From Lysobacteraceae bacterium (GTDB lineage: Bacteria > Pseudomonadota > Gammaproteobacteria > Xanthomonadales > Xanthomonadaceae): 64,000 nucleotides of DNA. The DNA is taken from positions 1-64,000 of the forward strand of contig JAGWUF010000006.1 in assembly GCA_028868545.1 (NCBI GenBank), given 5' to 3'. A model generated the notes under the pieces. That model made no database searches, was not told the origin of the DNA, and was given only the letters and a program-made list of their open reading frames with translations. Position numbers and translations under genes: made by a program. Of the stretch, positions 18,860-30,355 are shown piece after piece. The number at the start of each line of letters is the position of its first letter. Positions within the stretch are counted from its first letter, which is position 1.

Positions 18860-20698
18860 TCACAAGTCCGCCCCGATGTTCAGATGCAGGGTGAAGGGCG
18901 ATTCCGGCGTGTTCAGCCCGCGCGCAACGTCTATGCGCACGGGGCCCACCGGCGAGCGCCAACGCAAACCGATGCCCACGCCGGTGTGCAGGTCGATGGC
19001 GCGGCCATTGAAGGCGCTGCCGGTATCCACGAACACGGCGGCCCCCCAGGGGCCGTTGAAGTAGCGTTCGAGCTCGGCACTGGCCGTCACCACGCTGGTG
19101 GCACCCACGGCAAACGGCTGGCCCAGGCTGTTGCGGATCCGCGGGCCGATTTCACGCCAGCCATAGCCACGCACGCTGCGGTCACCACCGGCGAAAAAAC
19201 GCAGGCTGGGTGGCAGATCCAGCAAGTCACCGGTGAAGGTGCGACCGGCTTCACCGCGCAGCAGCAGGCGGGTATCGGCATCGAACCCGTGGAACCACTG
19301 CGCGCTGGCATGCAGCTGGGTGAAGCTGGTGGCATTGCCCCTGCCGCCGCGTACGGTCAGGCTGGCACCCGCGCCGCGCCGGGGCGCCATGCGGTCATCC
19401 ACATCGATGTAGTCGGCGCGCAGTTCGGGAAACAGGAAACTGGCGTACTGGTACACCCCCGCCGGCTTGTTCACGGTGAAGTACGACCAGCGCTCGCGCA
19501 GCACGTGCGCGGATGCCACCAGGTTGAGATGGCGATTGAATTGACCGCTGCGACTGGCCACGAATTCCAGCCGCCGGTTGTCCAGCGAATCGGTCTGTTC
19601 GTCGGCGGCCTGCAGGCTGGCGGTGTACCAGCCATCGCGCCAGGCGAAAGCCGGCACCCGATATTGCACGGTGGCGGTCTTGCGCTGGTTGCCCCAGTCG
19701 ATCTGCGCCAGCGCCTTGTGGCCGCGCTGATTCAGGTAGCGGCGCTCCAGACCGGCACGGAAGCCGGCGCCGCTGCGGGTGCCGTAACTGAGCCCGAAAT
19801 CGAAAATGCTGCGCGGCGCCGGCGTCAGGTTGACCTGCACCGGCACCTGCTTGTCCTGCGCGTTTTCAGGCTGCGCCGTCACATCCACCAGCCCGAAATA
19901 ATCCAGCGCCGCCAGCGAGCGCCGCAGCCGTTCCAGTGCGTCCGCATCGTAGGCATCGCCGGGCGTCCAGCCCACCAGTCCGTGCAGGATCGACGCCCGG
20001 ATCACCGGCTCGGGGGTCTGCACGAACACCGCCTCACCCAGGCGGTAGCGTTGCCCGCCCTGCCAGCGCACGTCGATGTCGGCAGCATGATCGGCGCGGG
20101 TGACCCGTACCTCGCGGGTGATGAAGTCGGCATCGAAATACCCCTGCGCCGCCAGCACGCGGTTCACCCGCGTCTTGCTGGCCTCGTAATCGGAATGCAC
20201 CAGCACGGCACCCGGCTGCGGCCGGAACGCGGCAACCGCAGCGCGGACGGCAGCATCCTCGCCGGCCGTTCCCGCCACGGCGACCTGCAGACTGCGCACG
20301 TGCACCGGCGCGCCGGGCTCGATGCGGATCTGGATGCTGAGGCTGGCGGCATCGCCCGTCTCGTCTCCGACGTCGACCTGCGCCGCGGCCTCCGTGTCCG
20401 CAGCGTCCCGATCGGCGGGCACCGCCACCCGGTCACTGCGTGTGATCGTGATCACCGGCGCGTAATAGCCGAACGGTTCCAGTGCCTCGCGCGTCTGCTG
20501 CTGCGCCTGCTGCAACAGGAGATCCAGGCGCCGCCGGGTCAGCGGCTTGCCCACGGCATCCTGCACCGCCAGCGCGCTGCGCACGTTGTCGATCAGGCGC
20601 GCATCGTCGGTGCCGCTGATCTCGACACGCGTCACCGTGACCGCCGTTGCCGGCAGCGCCAACAGCAAGAACACGCAGCAAGTCAGCAGGCGACGCAT
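18860..20698 (-). CDS. tamA: TamA-like autotransporter assembly outer-membrane protein (POTRA + Omp85 barrel)
   Basis: Signal peptide MRRLLTCCVFLLLALPATA; POTRA-like N-terminus; FFAGGDRSVRGYGWREIGPRI; GVGIGLRWRSPVGPVRIDVARGL; adjacent to tamB. Alternative start 20710. Confidence 0.95.
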   Translation of the reverse strand: MRRLLTCCVFLLLALPATAVTVTRVEISGTDDARLIDNVRSALAVQDAVGKPLTRRRLDLLLQQAQQQTREALEPFGYYAPVITITRSDRVAVPADRDAADTEAAAQVDVGDETGDAASLSIQIRIEPGAPVHVRSLQVAVAGTAGEDAAVRAAVAAFRPQPGAVLVHSDYEASKTRVNRVLAAQGYFDADFITREVRVTRADHAADIDVRWQGGQRYRLGEAVFVQTPEPVIRASILHGLVGWTPGDAYDADALERLRRSLAALDYFGLVDVTAQPENAQDKQVPVQVNLTPAPRSIFDFGLSYGTRSGAGFRAGLERRYLNQRGHKALAQIDWGNQRKTATVQYRVPAFAWRDGWYTASLQAADEQTDSLDNRRLEFVASRSGQFNRHLNLVASAHVLRERWSYFTVNKPAGVYQYASFLFPELRADYIDVDDRMAPRRGAGASLTVRGGRGNATSFTQLHASAQWFHGFDADTRLLLRGEAGRTFTGDLLDLPPSLRFFAGGDRSVRGYGWREIGPRIRNSLGQPFAVGATSVVTASAELERYFNGPWGAAVFVDTGSAFNGRAIDLHTGVGIGLRWRSPVGPVRIDVARGLNTPESPFTLHLNIGADL

Positions 20699-20765
20699 CG
20701 ACAAGGCCATTCTCCGAGAATAGCGGCACCTCGCTGCTTGGCAACTGCAACCTGCGCAACGAACC

Positions 20766-20802
20766 AATAAAAAGCCCCGCAGCCAGGGGGGGGCTGCGGG
20801 GC
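20766..20802 (-). terminator. Rho-independent terminator (3' end of sRNA candidate)
   Basis: 11-bp perfect stem gccccgcagcc/ggctgcggggc with T-run on the minus strand. Confidence 0.88.
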
Positions 20803-20895
20803 CGGGGAAGGGCGGTTGGGGAGGACCGTCACCTTCCGGGTGATCACTACCAGGGGAGGGGTTGTGATCTGCAACAGGCGTTGCACCTGTTGCGT
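20766..20895 (-). ncRNA. sX13-like small RNA candidate with C-rich loops
   Basis: Minus strand: GCAACAGG/CCTGTTGC hairpin; GATCAC-AACCCCTCCCCTGGTA-GTGATC hairpin; CGGT-CCTCCCCA-ACCG hairpin; terminator GCCCCGCAGCC-CCCCCCT-GGCTGCGGGGC-TTTTTATT; lies between polA and tamA. Family match recalled, not searched; ends approximate. Confidence 0.75.
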
Positions 20896-21037
20896 GTATA
20901 TGACCATTTCCTACCTTGCTGGTTCGTGAAGATTTCAGTTAAAAAACTGTTCGGTTCAGGAATGATTCATTGCATTCCCGTGAAACCGTCCGGAACCCGC
21001 GCCACAGCACATTTTCAGCCATGAAACGAAAGCCCTT

Positions 21038-23779
21038 TCAGTGCGCTTCTTCCCAGTTTTTCCCGCTGCCGGCATCCACCACCAGCGGCACCCGCAACTG
21101 CGCCACGCCGGTCATCAAACCCGGCACCTGCGCCAGCAACTCGGGCACGAAGGCTTCATCCGCTTCGAACACCAGTTCGTCGTGCACCTGCATCAGCAGC
21201 AGCGCACGCGCGCGGTGCGTGGCCAGCCAGCCGTCCACCGCCACCATCGCCTTCTTGATGATGTCGGCGGCGCTGCCCTGCATCGGCGCGTTGATCGCGG
21301 CGCGCTCGGCACCCGCACGTTGCGCGGCGTTGCGCGCGTGGATGTATTCCAGCCGCAGGCGGCGGCCGAACACGGTTTCCACGAAGCCCTGCGCACGTGC
21401 TTGTTCGCGGGTGCGCTCCATGTAGTCACGCACGCCGGGATAACGGGAAAAATACAGCGCGATGTAGTCCTGCGCCTCGCCGCGGGTGACGCCCAATTGC
21501 CGGGCCAGCCCGAATGCGCCCATGCCGTAGATCAGGCCGAAATTGATGGCCTTGGCGGCGCGGCGCTCGTTCGCGCTGACCTCCTCCAGCGACGTCTTGC
21601 CGAACACCTCGGCGGCGGTCGCGCGGTGGATGTCGGCGCCGTGCGCGAACGCCGCCAGCAGCGCGGCATCCTGCGACAGGTGCGCCATGATCCGCAATTC
21701 AATCTGCGAATAGTCGAACGCCACGATCCGGCGCCCCTCCGGCGCGATGAACGCGGTGCGGATGCGCCGGCCTTCCTCGCTGCGCACGGGAATGTTCTGC
21801 AGGTTGGGATCGGTTGACGACAACCGCCCCGTTGCCGCGCCGGCCTGGTGGTAGCTGGTGTGCACGCGGCCGGTGGCGGGGTTGACCATCTCCGGCAGCT
21901 TGTCGGTGTAGGTGCTGCGCAACTTGGCGAAGCCGCGATAGTCCAGGATCAGGCGCGGCAGTTCGTGCTGGTCGCTGATCGCCTCCAGCGCTTCTTCGTT
22001 GGTCGACGGCGCGCCGCCCGGGGTCTTCACCAATGCCGGCAATTTCAGCTCGTCGAACAACAGTGCGCCGAGCTGCTTGGGCGAATCCAGGTTGAAGCTG
22101 CGTCCGGCCAGCGCGTAGGCACGCTGCTGCGCGTCCAGCATGCGGCGGGAAAGATCGGCCGACTGCCGGCGCAATTCGGCGGCGTCGACCAGCACGCCGT
22201 TCTCCTCGATCCGCGCCAGCACCGGCACCAGCGGCATTTCGATGTCGCGATAGACCTGCGCCAGGGTGGGTTCGGCGGCGAGTTTTTCCCGCAGCACATG
22301 GTGCAGGCGCAGGGTGATGTCGGCATCTTCGGCCGCGTAGCGGGTGGCAGTTTCGACTTCGACCTGCGAAAACGGAATCTGCTTCGCGCCCTTGCCCGCC
22401 ACGTCTTCGAACTTGAGCGTGGCGTAGCCCAAGTGCCGCTGCGCCAGCGAATCCATGTCGTGGCGGGCGATGCCGGCATCCAGCACGAAGCTTTCCAGCA
22501 GGGTGTCCTCGGCATAGCCTTGCACATCGATGCCGTGCCGATGCAGCACATGCAGGTCGTATTTGCCGTTCTGGCCCAGCTTGGGCGTGCGCGGATCTTC
22601 CAGCAGCGGACGCAACGCCTCGCGCACCGGCGGCCACGGCAGTTGCGCCGGCGCATCGGGGGCCAGGTGGCCCAGCGGAATGTAGCAGGCCTTGCCCGCT
22701 TCCACGCTCAGGCTGATGCCGACCAGGTTCGCGCGCAACGCATCCAGCGCGTCGGTTTCGGTGTCGAACGCGATCAACGACGCGGCGTGCAGGCGCTGCA
22801 CCCACGCATCCAACTGCGCCGATGTCAGTACTGTCTCGTAATCGCCCGGCGCGGCCAGCACGGCATCCACGACCGCAGGCGCGGGCGCGGGGTCGGCCAC
22901 GTCGCGCGCAGGCGTGCGTGCGGCCGCGACACTGCCACCGTCGAGCTCCTTCAGCGCCTGGTTGAACCCGTAGCGGGCATACAGCGTGCGCAGTGCATCC
23001 GTGTCACGCTCGCGCAAGGCAAGGTCCGCGGGTGCTTCCGGCAGCGCCACGTCGGTCTTGATCGTCACCAGCGTGCGGTTCAGCGGCAATCGCGGCAACG
23101 CGGCGCGCAGGTTGTCGCCGATCTTGCCCTTGATCGCATCAGCATTGGCGATCACGCCGTCGAGGCTGCCGTATTCCGCCAACCATTTGGCGGCGGTCTT
23201 CGGCCCGCATTTCTCCACCCCCGGCACGTTGTCGACGGTGTCGCCCATCAGCGCGAGAAAATCGACGATCTGGTCGGCGCGCACGCCGAACTTCTCGATC
23301 ACCGCCGCGTCCGAATCCAGCCGGCTGCCGGTCATGGTGTTGACCAAGGCGACGCCCGGCGCCACCAGCTGCGTGAAATCCTTGTCGCCGGTGGAAATGG
23401 TGACCGCCATGCCCTGCGCCGCACCCTGCACCGCCAGCGTGCCGATCACGTCGTCGGCCTCCACCCCGGTTTCGCGCAGGATCGGGATGCCCAGCGCCGC
23501 CACGATCTCCAGCATCGGCGCGATTTGCGCGCGCAAGTCATCGGGCATCGGCGGGCGCTGCGCCTTGTACGCGGGGTACAGCGCATCGCGGAAGGTCGGC
23601 CCCGGCGCATCCACCACGAAGGCGATGTGCTCGGGCTTCTCCTTCAGGTGGCCGCGCAGCATGTTGACCACGCCGAACAGCGCGCCGGTGGGCTCGCCGG
23701 CCGCGTTGCTCAGCGGCGGCAGCGCGTGGAAGGCGCGGTAGAGGTAGGAAGAACCGTCGATCAGGACCAGGCGTGTCAT
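21038..23779 (-). CDS. polA: DNA polymerase I
   Basis: 913 aa; N-terminal 5'-nuclease LVLIDGSSYLYRAFHALPPL; DTETDAL exonuclease; TGRLSSTDPNLQNIPVRSEEGRRIR, DYSQIELRIMAHLSQD, MQVHDELVFE. Confidence 0.98.
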   Translation of the reverse strand: MTRLVLIDGSSYLYRAFHALPPLSNAAGEPTGALFGVVNMLRGHLKEKPEHIAFVVDAPGPTFRDALYPAYKAQRPPMPDDLRAQIAPMLEIVAALGIPILRETGVEADDVIGTLAVQGAAQGMAVTISTGDKDFTQLVAPGVALVNTMTGSRLDSDAAVIEKFGVRADQIVDFLALMGDTVDNVPGVEKCGPKTAAKWLAEYGSLDGVIANADAIKGKIGDNLRAALPRLPLNRTLVTIKTDVALPEAPADLALRERDTDALRTLYARYGFNQALKELDGGSVAAARTPARDVADPAPAPAVVDAVLAAPGDYETVLTSAQLDAWVQRLHAASLIAFDTETDALDALRANLVGISLSVEAGKACYIPLGHLAPDAPAQLPWPPVREALRPLLEDPRTPKLGQNGKYDLHVLHRHGIDVQGYAEDTLLESFVLDAGIARHDMDSLAQRHLGYATLKFEDVAGKGAKQIPFSQVEVETATRYAAEDADITLRLHHVLREKLAAEPTLAQVYRDIEMPLVPVLARIEENGVLVDAAELRRQSADLSRRMLDAQQRAYALAGRSFNLDSPKQLGALLFDELKLPALVKTPGGAPSTNEEALEAISDQHELPRLILDYRGFAKLRSTYTDKLPEMVNPATGRVHTSYHQAGAATGRLSSTDPNLQNIPVRSEEGRRIRTAFIAPEGRRIVAFDYSQIELRIMAHLSQDAALLAAFAHGADIHRATAAEVFGKTSLEEVSANERRAAKAINFGLIYGMGAFGLARQLGVTRGEAQDYIALYFSRYPGVRDYMERTREQARAQGFVETVFGRRLRLEYIHARNAAQRAGAERAAINAPMQGSAADIIKKAMVAVDGWLATHRARALLLMQVHDELVFEADEAFVPELLAQVPGLMTGVAQLRVPLVVDAGSGKNWEEAH

Positions 23780-23839
23780 GCCCGCGATTCTACGCGGGCA
23801 GCGCTGGCAGAATGTCCGGACCGCCCACGGAGCGCCCGC

Positions 23840-25669
<1,830 letters not shown>

Positions 25670-25736
25670 GGTCTGTCTTTGAAGGGGAGGGCGTTGATTC
25701 GCGCATACTTGCCCCATTCCACCCGAGGCCCTCGCC

Positions 25737-26018
25737 ATGCGCAGCATCATCCCGTTCGCCCTCACCTTGGCGCTGGCCGCCTGCGCCACCGCCACCCCGG
25801 AAGACATGCTGGCCAAGGACGCGGTGCCGGCCACCCACACCGAAGCCAATGGCGATGTCATCACCGAATACCGCAACGGCAACCGCCTGACCATGGTGAA
25901 GGTGGTGCCGGCGCGCGGCGCCACCTATTACATCTACGACCGCAACGGCGATGGCGTGATCGACGAGCGCGATGCCAACGGCGGGCCGATGACCTATTAC
26001 AAGTTGTTCAGCTGGTAA
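25737..26018 (+). CDS. DUF2782-like small exported/lipoprotein
   Basis: Lipobox LAACAT; THTEANGDVITEYRNGNRLTMVKVVPARGATYYIYDRNGDGVID. Confidence 0.75.
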   Translation: MRSIIPFALTLALAACATATPEDMLAKDAVPATHTEANGDVITEYRNGNRLTMVKVVPARGATYYIYDRNGDGVIDERDANGGPMTYYKLFSW

Positions 26019-26029
26019 ACCCGGCGGCG

Positions 26030-27418
26030 ATGCCGTTCCAGTTCCAGCTCTGGCATGGCCTGACCCTGCTGCATGTGGCGGCGGTGGCGTCGGGCCTGCT
26101 GTTGTACGTCAGCCTGACCCACGCCGGCCGCCAGCGCCGCCCGCCAGCGGCGGCATTCGCGTGGGTACTGGCGCTGGTCGCGTTCCCGTATCTGGCATTG
26201 CCGGTCTATCTGTTGCTGGGCACGCGCAAGCTGGCACATGCGCAAGCGCCGGCCAGCCCGGCGCCTGGCATGGCCGAACCGGCCAACACCTGGTCGGCGC
26301 GCTTGACCGGCGGGCTGGACCTGCCGCCGGCGCGGCATTGCCACACCATCACCCTTCGCACCGATGGCGCGGATGCGCTGCGCGACCTGCTTGCGCTGCT
26401 GGACGGCGCCAGCTCGCACATCGACATCGAGATGTTCATCTTCCGGCTGGATGCCGTGGGCACGCCGGTGGTGGCGGCATTGGCACGCGCCCATGCGCGC
26501 GGCGTGCAGGTGCGCGTGCTGCTGGACGGGCTGGGGGCATTCATCGGCCACCGCGCCACCCGCCGCGCCTTGCAGCAGGCAGGGGCCACGGTGCGCTGGT
26601 TCGCACCGCTGCGATTGCGACTGCGCCCGCAGTTCGGTCGCGGCAACCTGCGCAACCATCGCAAACTGATCCTGGTGGATGGCGTGCGGATGTGGAGCGG
26701 TGGCCGCAATCTGGCGCAGGCCTATTTCCTCGACGCGCCGCAGGCACCGCACTGGCGCGATCTGAGTTTCACGATCGACGGCGGCATCACCACCGATGCC
26801 CAGGCCGGGTTCGCCCGCGACTGGGCGCTGGCCGGTGGCGAAGCCGCGCCCATGCCCGACGCAGCCACCGCTGCCCGCCACGGCCCACTGGCGCAATTGC
26901 TGCCCAGCGGCCCCGACCGCCGCGACGACACCGCGCACGACGTGTTCCTGGGCGCGCTGTACCGCGCCAATGCACGCGTGCTGCTGGCCACACCCTACTT
27001 CGTGCCCGATGACACCCTGCAACACGCCCTGCTGCAAGCCGCACGCCGCGGCGTGCAGGTGTCGCTGCTGCTGCCCGCACGCAGCAACCACCGGCTGGCC
27101 GACATCGCCCGTCAGCGCAGCCTGCGCGAACTGGCCGCCGCCGGGGCACGCATCCACCTGCTGCCATGCATGCTGCACGCCAAGCTGCTGATGGTCGACG
27201 CCGGTCTTGCCAGTACCGGCTCGGTCAATTTCGATGGCCGCAGCCTGTTCCTGAACTACGAGCTCAACGTGCTGTTCCACGACCCTGCGCAGATCGCGGC
27301 ACTGGCCGCGTGGTTTGCAGCACAGCGCGCGGAGTCGTCGCCGTACGCGCCGCGTGCACCGGGCTGGTGGCGCGATGTGGGTGAAGGCCTGGTGCGTGCG
27401 GTGGGGTTCCAGCTGTAG
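26030..27418 (+). CDS. Phospholipase D-family (cardiolipin synthase-like) protein
   Basis: Two HKD motifs: NHRKLILVDG...GGRN and LHAKLLMVDAGLASTGSVNFDGRS. Confidence 0.9.
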   Translation: MPFQFQLWHGLTLLHVAAVASGLLLYVSLTHAGRQRRPPAAAFAWVLALVAFPYLALPVYLLLGTRKLAHAQAPASPAPGMAEPANTWSARLTGGLDLPPARHCHTITLRTDGADALRDLLALLDGASSHIDIEMFIFRLDAVGTPVVAALARAHARGVQVRVLLDGLGAFIGHRATRRALQQAGATVRWFAPLRLRLRPQFGRGNLRNHRKLILVDGVRMWSGGRNLAQAYFLDAPQAPHWRDLSFTIDGGITTDAQAGFARDWALAGGEAAPMPDAATAARHGPLAQLLPSGPDRRDDTAHDVFLGALYRANARVLLATPYFVPDDTLQHALLQAARRGVQVSLLLPARSNHRLADIARQRSLRELAAAGARIHLLPCMLHAKLLMVDAGLASTGSVNFDGRSLFLNYELNVLFHDPAQIAALAAWFAAQRAESSPYAPRAPGWWRDVGEGLVRAVGFQL

Positions 27419-27421
27419 GGC

Positions 27422-27862
27422 TTACTTGACCTTGGCGTAGGTTCCCTTCAGCGCCACTCCGGCCACGAACGCACCGGCATAGCATTCGTAGTTGCTGCTG
27501 CTGCGGAATTCGTTTTTCTTGTAGTTGCTGACGATATCCACCACCGCATTGGCACCACGCTGCTTCGCGCCTTCCTGCATCGCTTTCAACACCGCCAGCG
27601 CCACCCACCGGCAGGCCTCTTCATCCGACTTGTTGGCGGCATTGGTCTTGCGGTTGCTGGTGGCATTGCCCAGCCGGCTGATCACGGACACCGGCTGGCC
27701 GGCCAGGTAGAAGCGCACGCTGCCATCGATGCCGGCTTCCCTGGCCTGCGGCGATTTCACCAGTTCCTGCAACGGCAGTTCCAGGCGTGAATTGCGCGCA
27801 TCCGCGACAGGCGCGGCAGCAACCAGCGCAAGCAGCAGGGCGGCAGTGGCGAATCGGTTCAT
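27422..27862 (-). CDS. Exported hypothetical protein at the 3' end of the pigment operon
   Basis: Signal peptide MNRFATAALLLALVAAAPVADA; GANAVVDIVSNYKKNEFRSSSNYECYAGAFVAGVALKG; 33 bp downstream of the KS gene, same strand. Confidence 0.7.
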   Translation of the reverse strand: MNRFATAALLLALVAAAPVADARNSRLELPLQELVKSPQAREAGIDGSVRFYLAGQPVSVISRLGNATSNRKTNAANKSDEEACRWVALAVLKAMQEGAKQRGANAVVDIVSNYKKNEFRSSSNYECYAGAFVAGVALKGTYAKVK

Positions 27863-27894
27863 GCGGGGGTGCTCCTTCAACGGGGTATGGAAAA

Positions 27895-29136
27895 TCAGTC
27901 CTGCCAACGGCGAAAGATCAATGACGTATTGATGCCGCCAAAAGCGAAATTGTTGCTCATCACGTAGTCGACCTGCAGCGCGCGGCCCTGGCCGGTGATG
28001 AAGTCAAGCTCGGCGCAGCGTGGATCCAGTTGCTCGAGATTGAGGGTGGGTGCAAACCAGTCGTTGCGCTGCATTTCCACGCTCATCCACGCCTCCAGCG
28101 CACCGCAGGCACCGAGGGTGTGGCCCATGTAACTCTTCAGCGAGGAGAACGGCATGCGCGCACCAAACACCGCCGCCGTGGCTTTCGATTCGGCGATGTC
28201 GCCGTGGTCGGTGGCGGTGCCGTGGGCGTTGACATAGCCAATCGCCTCGGGCGGCAGGCCCGCATCTTCCAGCGCCAGCCGCATCGCCTGCGCCATGGTG
28301 TCGGCGCTGGGCTGGGTGACGTGGGCGCCATCGCTGTTGGTGCCGAAGCCGACGATCTCGGCCAGGATGCGCGCGCCGCGTGCTTGTGCGTGCTCCAGCT
28401 CCTCCACGAGCAGGGTGCAGGCGCCTTCGCCAAGCACCAGGCCATCGCGATTGGCATCGAACGGGCGCGGAGTCAGCTCCGGTTCGTCGTTGCGCACGCT
28501 GGTGGCAAACAGCGTGTCGAACACCGCCGACGCGGTGGCGTCCAGTTGCTCGGAGCCGCCGGCCAGCATGGCGACCTGCTTGCCGGCGCGCACCACTTCA
28601 TACGCGCTGCCGATGCCCATGCTGCCGGAGGTGCAGGCACTGGAGGTGGTGATGACGCGCCCGGTCAGCCCGAAGAACACTCCGATGTTCACCGGTGCGG
28701 TGTGGCTCATCATCTTGATGTAGGTGGTGGCATTGATGCCGGCGGTAGTGTGCTCGTTGAGCATCCGTCCGAAGTCACCCATCGCTGCATGGGTACCGGC
28801 CGAGGAACCATTGCTGACACCCACCCGGCCGCTGGTCAGCAGCGGGTCACCCAGCAAGCCGGCGTCGATCAATGCCAACTCGCTGGCGCGCACCGCCATC
28901 AACGCCACCCGGCCCATGCTGCGGGTGGTCTTGCGGTTGTAGTGGGCGGGCAATTCGAAATCCACCGCCGGTGCCGCCAGCTTGGTGTTGAGACCGTCGT
29001 AGATGTCCCAGGCATCGATCCGCTGCACCGCGTTGCGGCAGCTGCGCAGGTGCGCCTGCACGCCAGTCCAGTCGTTGCCCAGCGGACTGATTGCACCGGC
29101 ACCGGTAATCACCACGCGTTTGCCTTGCATGCTCAT
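27895..29136 (-). CDS. Beta-ketoacyl-ACP synthase (aryl polyene type)
   Basis: SSACTSGSMGIGSAYEVV (Cys), VNAHGTATDHGD (His), KSYMGHTLGACGALEA (His). Confidence 0.93.
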   Translation of the reverse strand: MSMQGKRVVITGAGAISPLGNDWTGVQAHLRSCRNAVQRIDAWDIYDGLNTKLAAPAVDFELPAHYNRKTTRSMGRVALMAVRASELALIDAGLLGDPLLTSGRVGVSNGSSAGTHAAMGDFGRMLNEHTTAGINATTYIKMMSHTAPVNIGVFFGLTGRVITTSSACTSGSMGIGSAYEVVRAGKQVAMLAGGSEQLDATASAVFDTLFATSVRNDEPELTPRPFDANRDGLVLGEGACTLLVEELEHAQARGARILAEIVGFGTNSDGAHVTQPSADTMAQAMRLALEDAGLPPEAIGYVNAHGTATDHGDIAESKATAAVFGARMPFSSLKSYMGHTLGACGALEAWMSVEMQRNDWFAPTLNLEQLDPRCAELDFITGQGRALQVDYVMSNNFAFGGINTSLIFRRWQD

Positions 29137-29867
29137 GCGGCCATCCCGCCATTGACGGAAATCACCTGCCGGGTGATGTAGCCGGCATCGGTCGACAGCA
29201 GGAAGGCCACCGCCGCCGCCACCTCGTCGGCGCGACCCAAGCGGTTGGCGGGAATCAGCGGCAGCGCGCGTTCGATGATGTCTTCACTCAACATGTCGGT
29301 ATCGATCAGACCCGGGGCCACGCAGTTCACGGTGATGGCGCGACTGGCCAGTTCCACCGCCAGTGCGCGGGTGGCACCGATGATGCCGGCCTTGGCGGCG
29401 CTGTAATTGGTCTGGCCGCGGTTGCCCACCAGCCCGGACACGGACGACAGGGTGACGATGCGGCCGGGCTTGCGCCGCCGCACCATCGGCATCACCAGCG
29501 GGTTGAGCACGTTGTAGAAGCCGTCGAGATTGGTGTGGACGACGCTGTCCCACTCCTCGCCGCTCATCGCCGGGAACGCGGTGTCGATGGCAATCCCGGC
29601 ATTGCAGACCACGCCGTAGTACGCACCGTGCGCCGCCACGTCGGCCAGCAGGGCCTGCGCGGTGGCAGCGCGGTCGGCGATGTCGAAACGCAATACTCGC
29701 GCGGCTCGCCCCGCATCGCGTACCTGCGCTGCCACGGCCTCGGCATCGTCCCGCCGGGTGCGGCAGTGCACGACCACGTCATGCCCCTGCTGTGCGGCAC
29801 GCAAGGCAATCGCCTTGCCGATGCCACGACTGGCCCCGGTCACCAGCACCGTGGTGGATTCCGCCAT
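29133..29867 (-). CDS. 3-oxoacyl-ACP reductase (SDR, FabG-like)
   Basis: VLVTGASRGIGKAIALRAAQQ; VTLSSVSGLVGNRGQTNYSAAKAGIIGATRAL; ATGA overlap with next gene. Confidence 0.92.
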   Translation of the reverse strand: MAESTTVLVTGASRGIGKAIALRAAQQGHDVVVHCRTRRDDAEAVAAQVRDAGRAARVLRFDIADRAATAQALLADVAAHGAYYGVVCNAGIAIDTAFPAMSGEEWDSVVHTNLDGFYNVLNPLVMPMVRRRKPGRIVTLSSVSGLVGNRGQTNYSAAKAGIIGATRALAVELASRAITVNCVAPGLIDTDMLSEDIIERALPLIPANRLGRADEVAAAVAFLLSTDAGYITRQVISVNGGMAA

Positions 29868-29881
29868 CGTCTCGCTTCCCT

Positions 29882-30346
29882 TCATGGCTGTTGACTCAAA
29901 TACGCCTGCGCATCCGACGGCTCGAACACCGAAACATTGGCCTGCGCCAGTTCCCGGCTCTCGCACACGATGCGGCAGGCAAACACGCCCAGCCCATTGT
30001 CGCCCATGATCTCGCGTCGCGCCTCCACCTGCAGCAGCCAGCCACTGGCGAATACCGGCACCGTGCAGACATAGCGCCGCGAACCCAGCAGAAAGCCCAG
30101 CGGCGGCGGCAGCCCGCGCCGCCGCGCCTGGCAGCCGGCCCAGCACGCCACCGCCTGCGCCATGTATTCGATGCCGACATGGGCCGGCACCCCGCCCTCG
30201 GCATGAAACGGCCCGTCCACCGGCACCTGCACGGCCACCGCGATGCGCTCGGCATCCCAGTGCAGCACGCGATCGACCAGCCGCATGCTGCCGCGATGCG
30301 GCAGGACCTGTTCGATGTCGAGGATGGCTGCACCCAGTTCCATCAC
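29882..30346 (-). CDS. 3-hydroxyacyl-ACP dehydratase-like hot-dog protein (ApeP-like)
   Basis: VLPHRGSMRLVDRVLHWD...FHAEGGVPAHVGIEYMAQAVACWAG. Confidence 0.85.
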   Translation of the reverse strand: MMELGAAILDIEQVLPHRGSMRLVDRVLHWDAERIAVAVQVPVDGPFHAEGGVPAHVGIEYMAQAVACWAGCQARRRGLPPPLGFLLGSRRYVCTVPVFASGWLLQVEARREIMGDNGLGVFACRIVCESRELAQANVSVFEPSDAQAYLSQQP

Positions 30347-30355
30347 TGCATCTCC

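Noticed and set aside
16306-20770. 862-aa and 777-aa plus-strand ORFs
   Set aside because: Antisense to tamB and tamA, whose translations have clear family signatures
21848-23839. N-terminal part of the 1273-aa plus ORF ending in the ABC transporter
   Set aside because: Antisense to polA; real ABC transporter start placed at 23840
27422-27862. 'Excinuclease' function for the small exported protein
   Set aside because: Signal peptide and 146-aa size are incompatible with a UvrA/UvrB-type role
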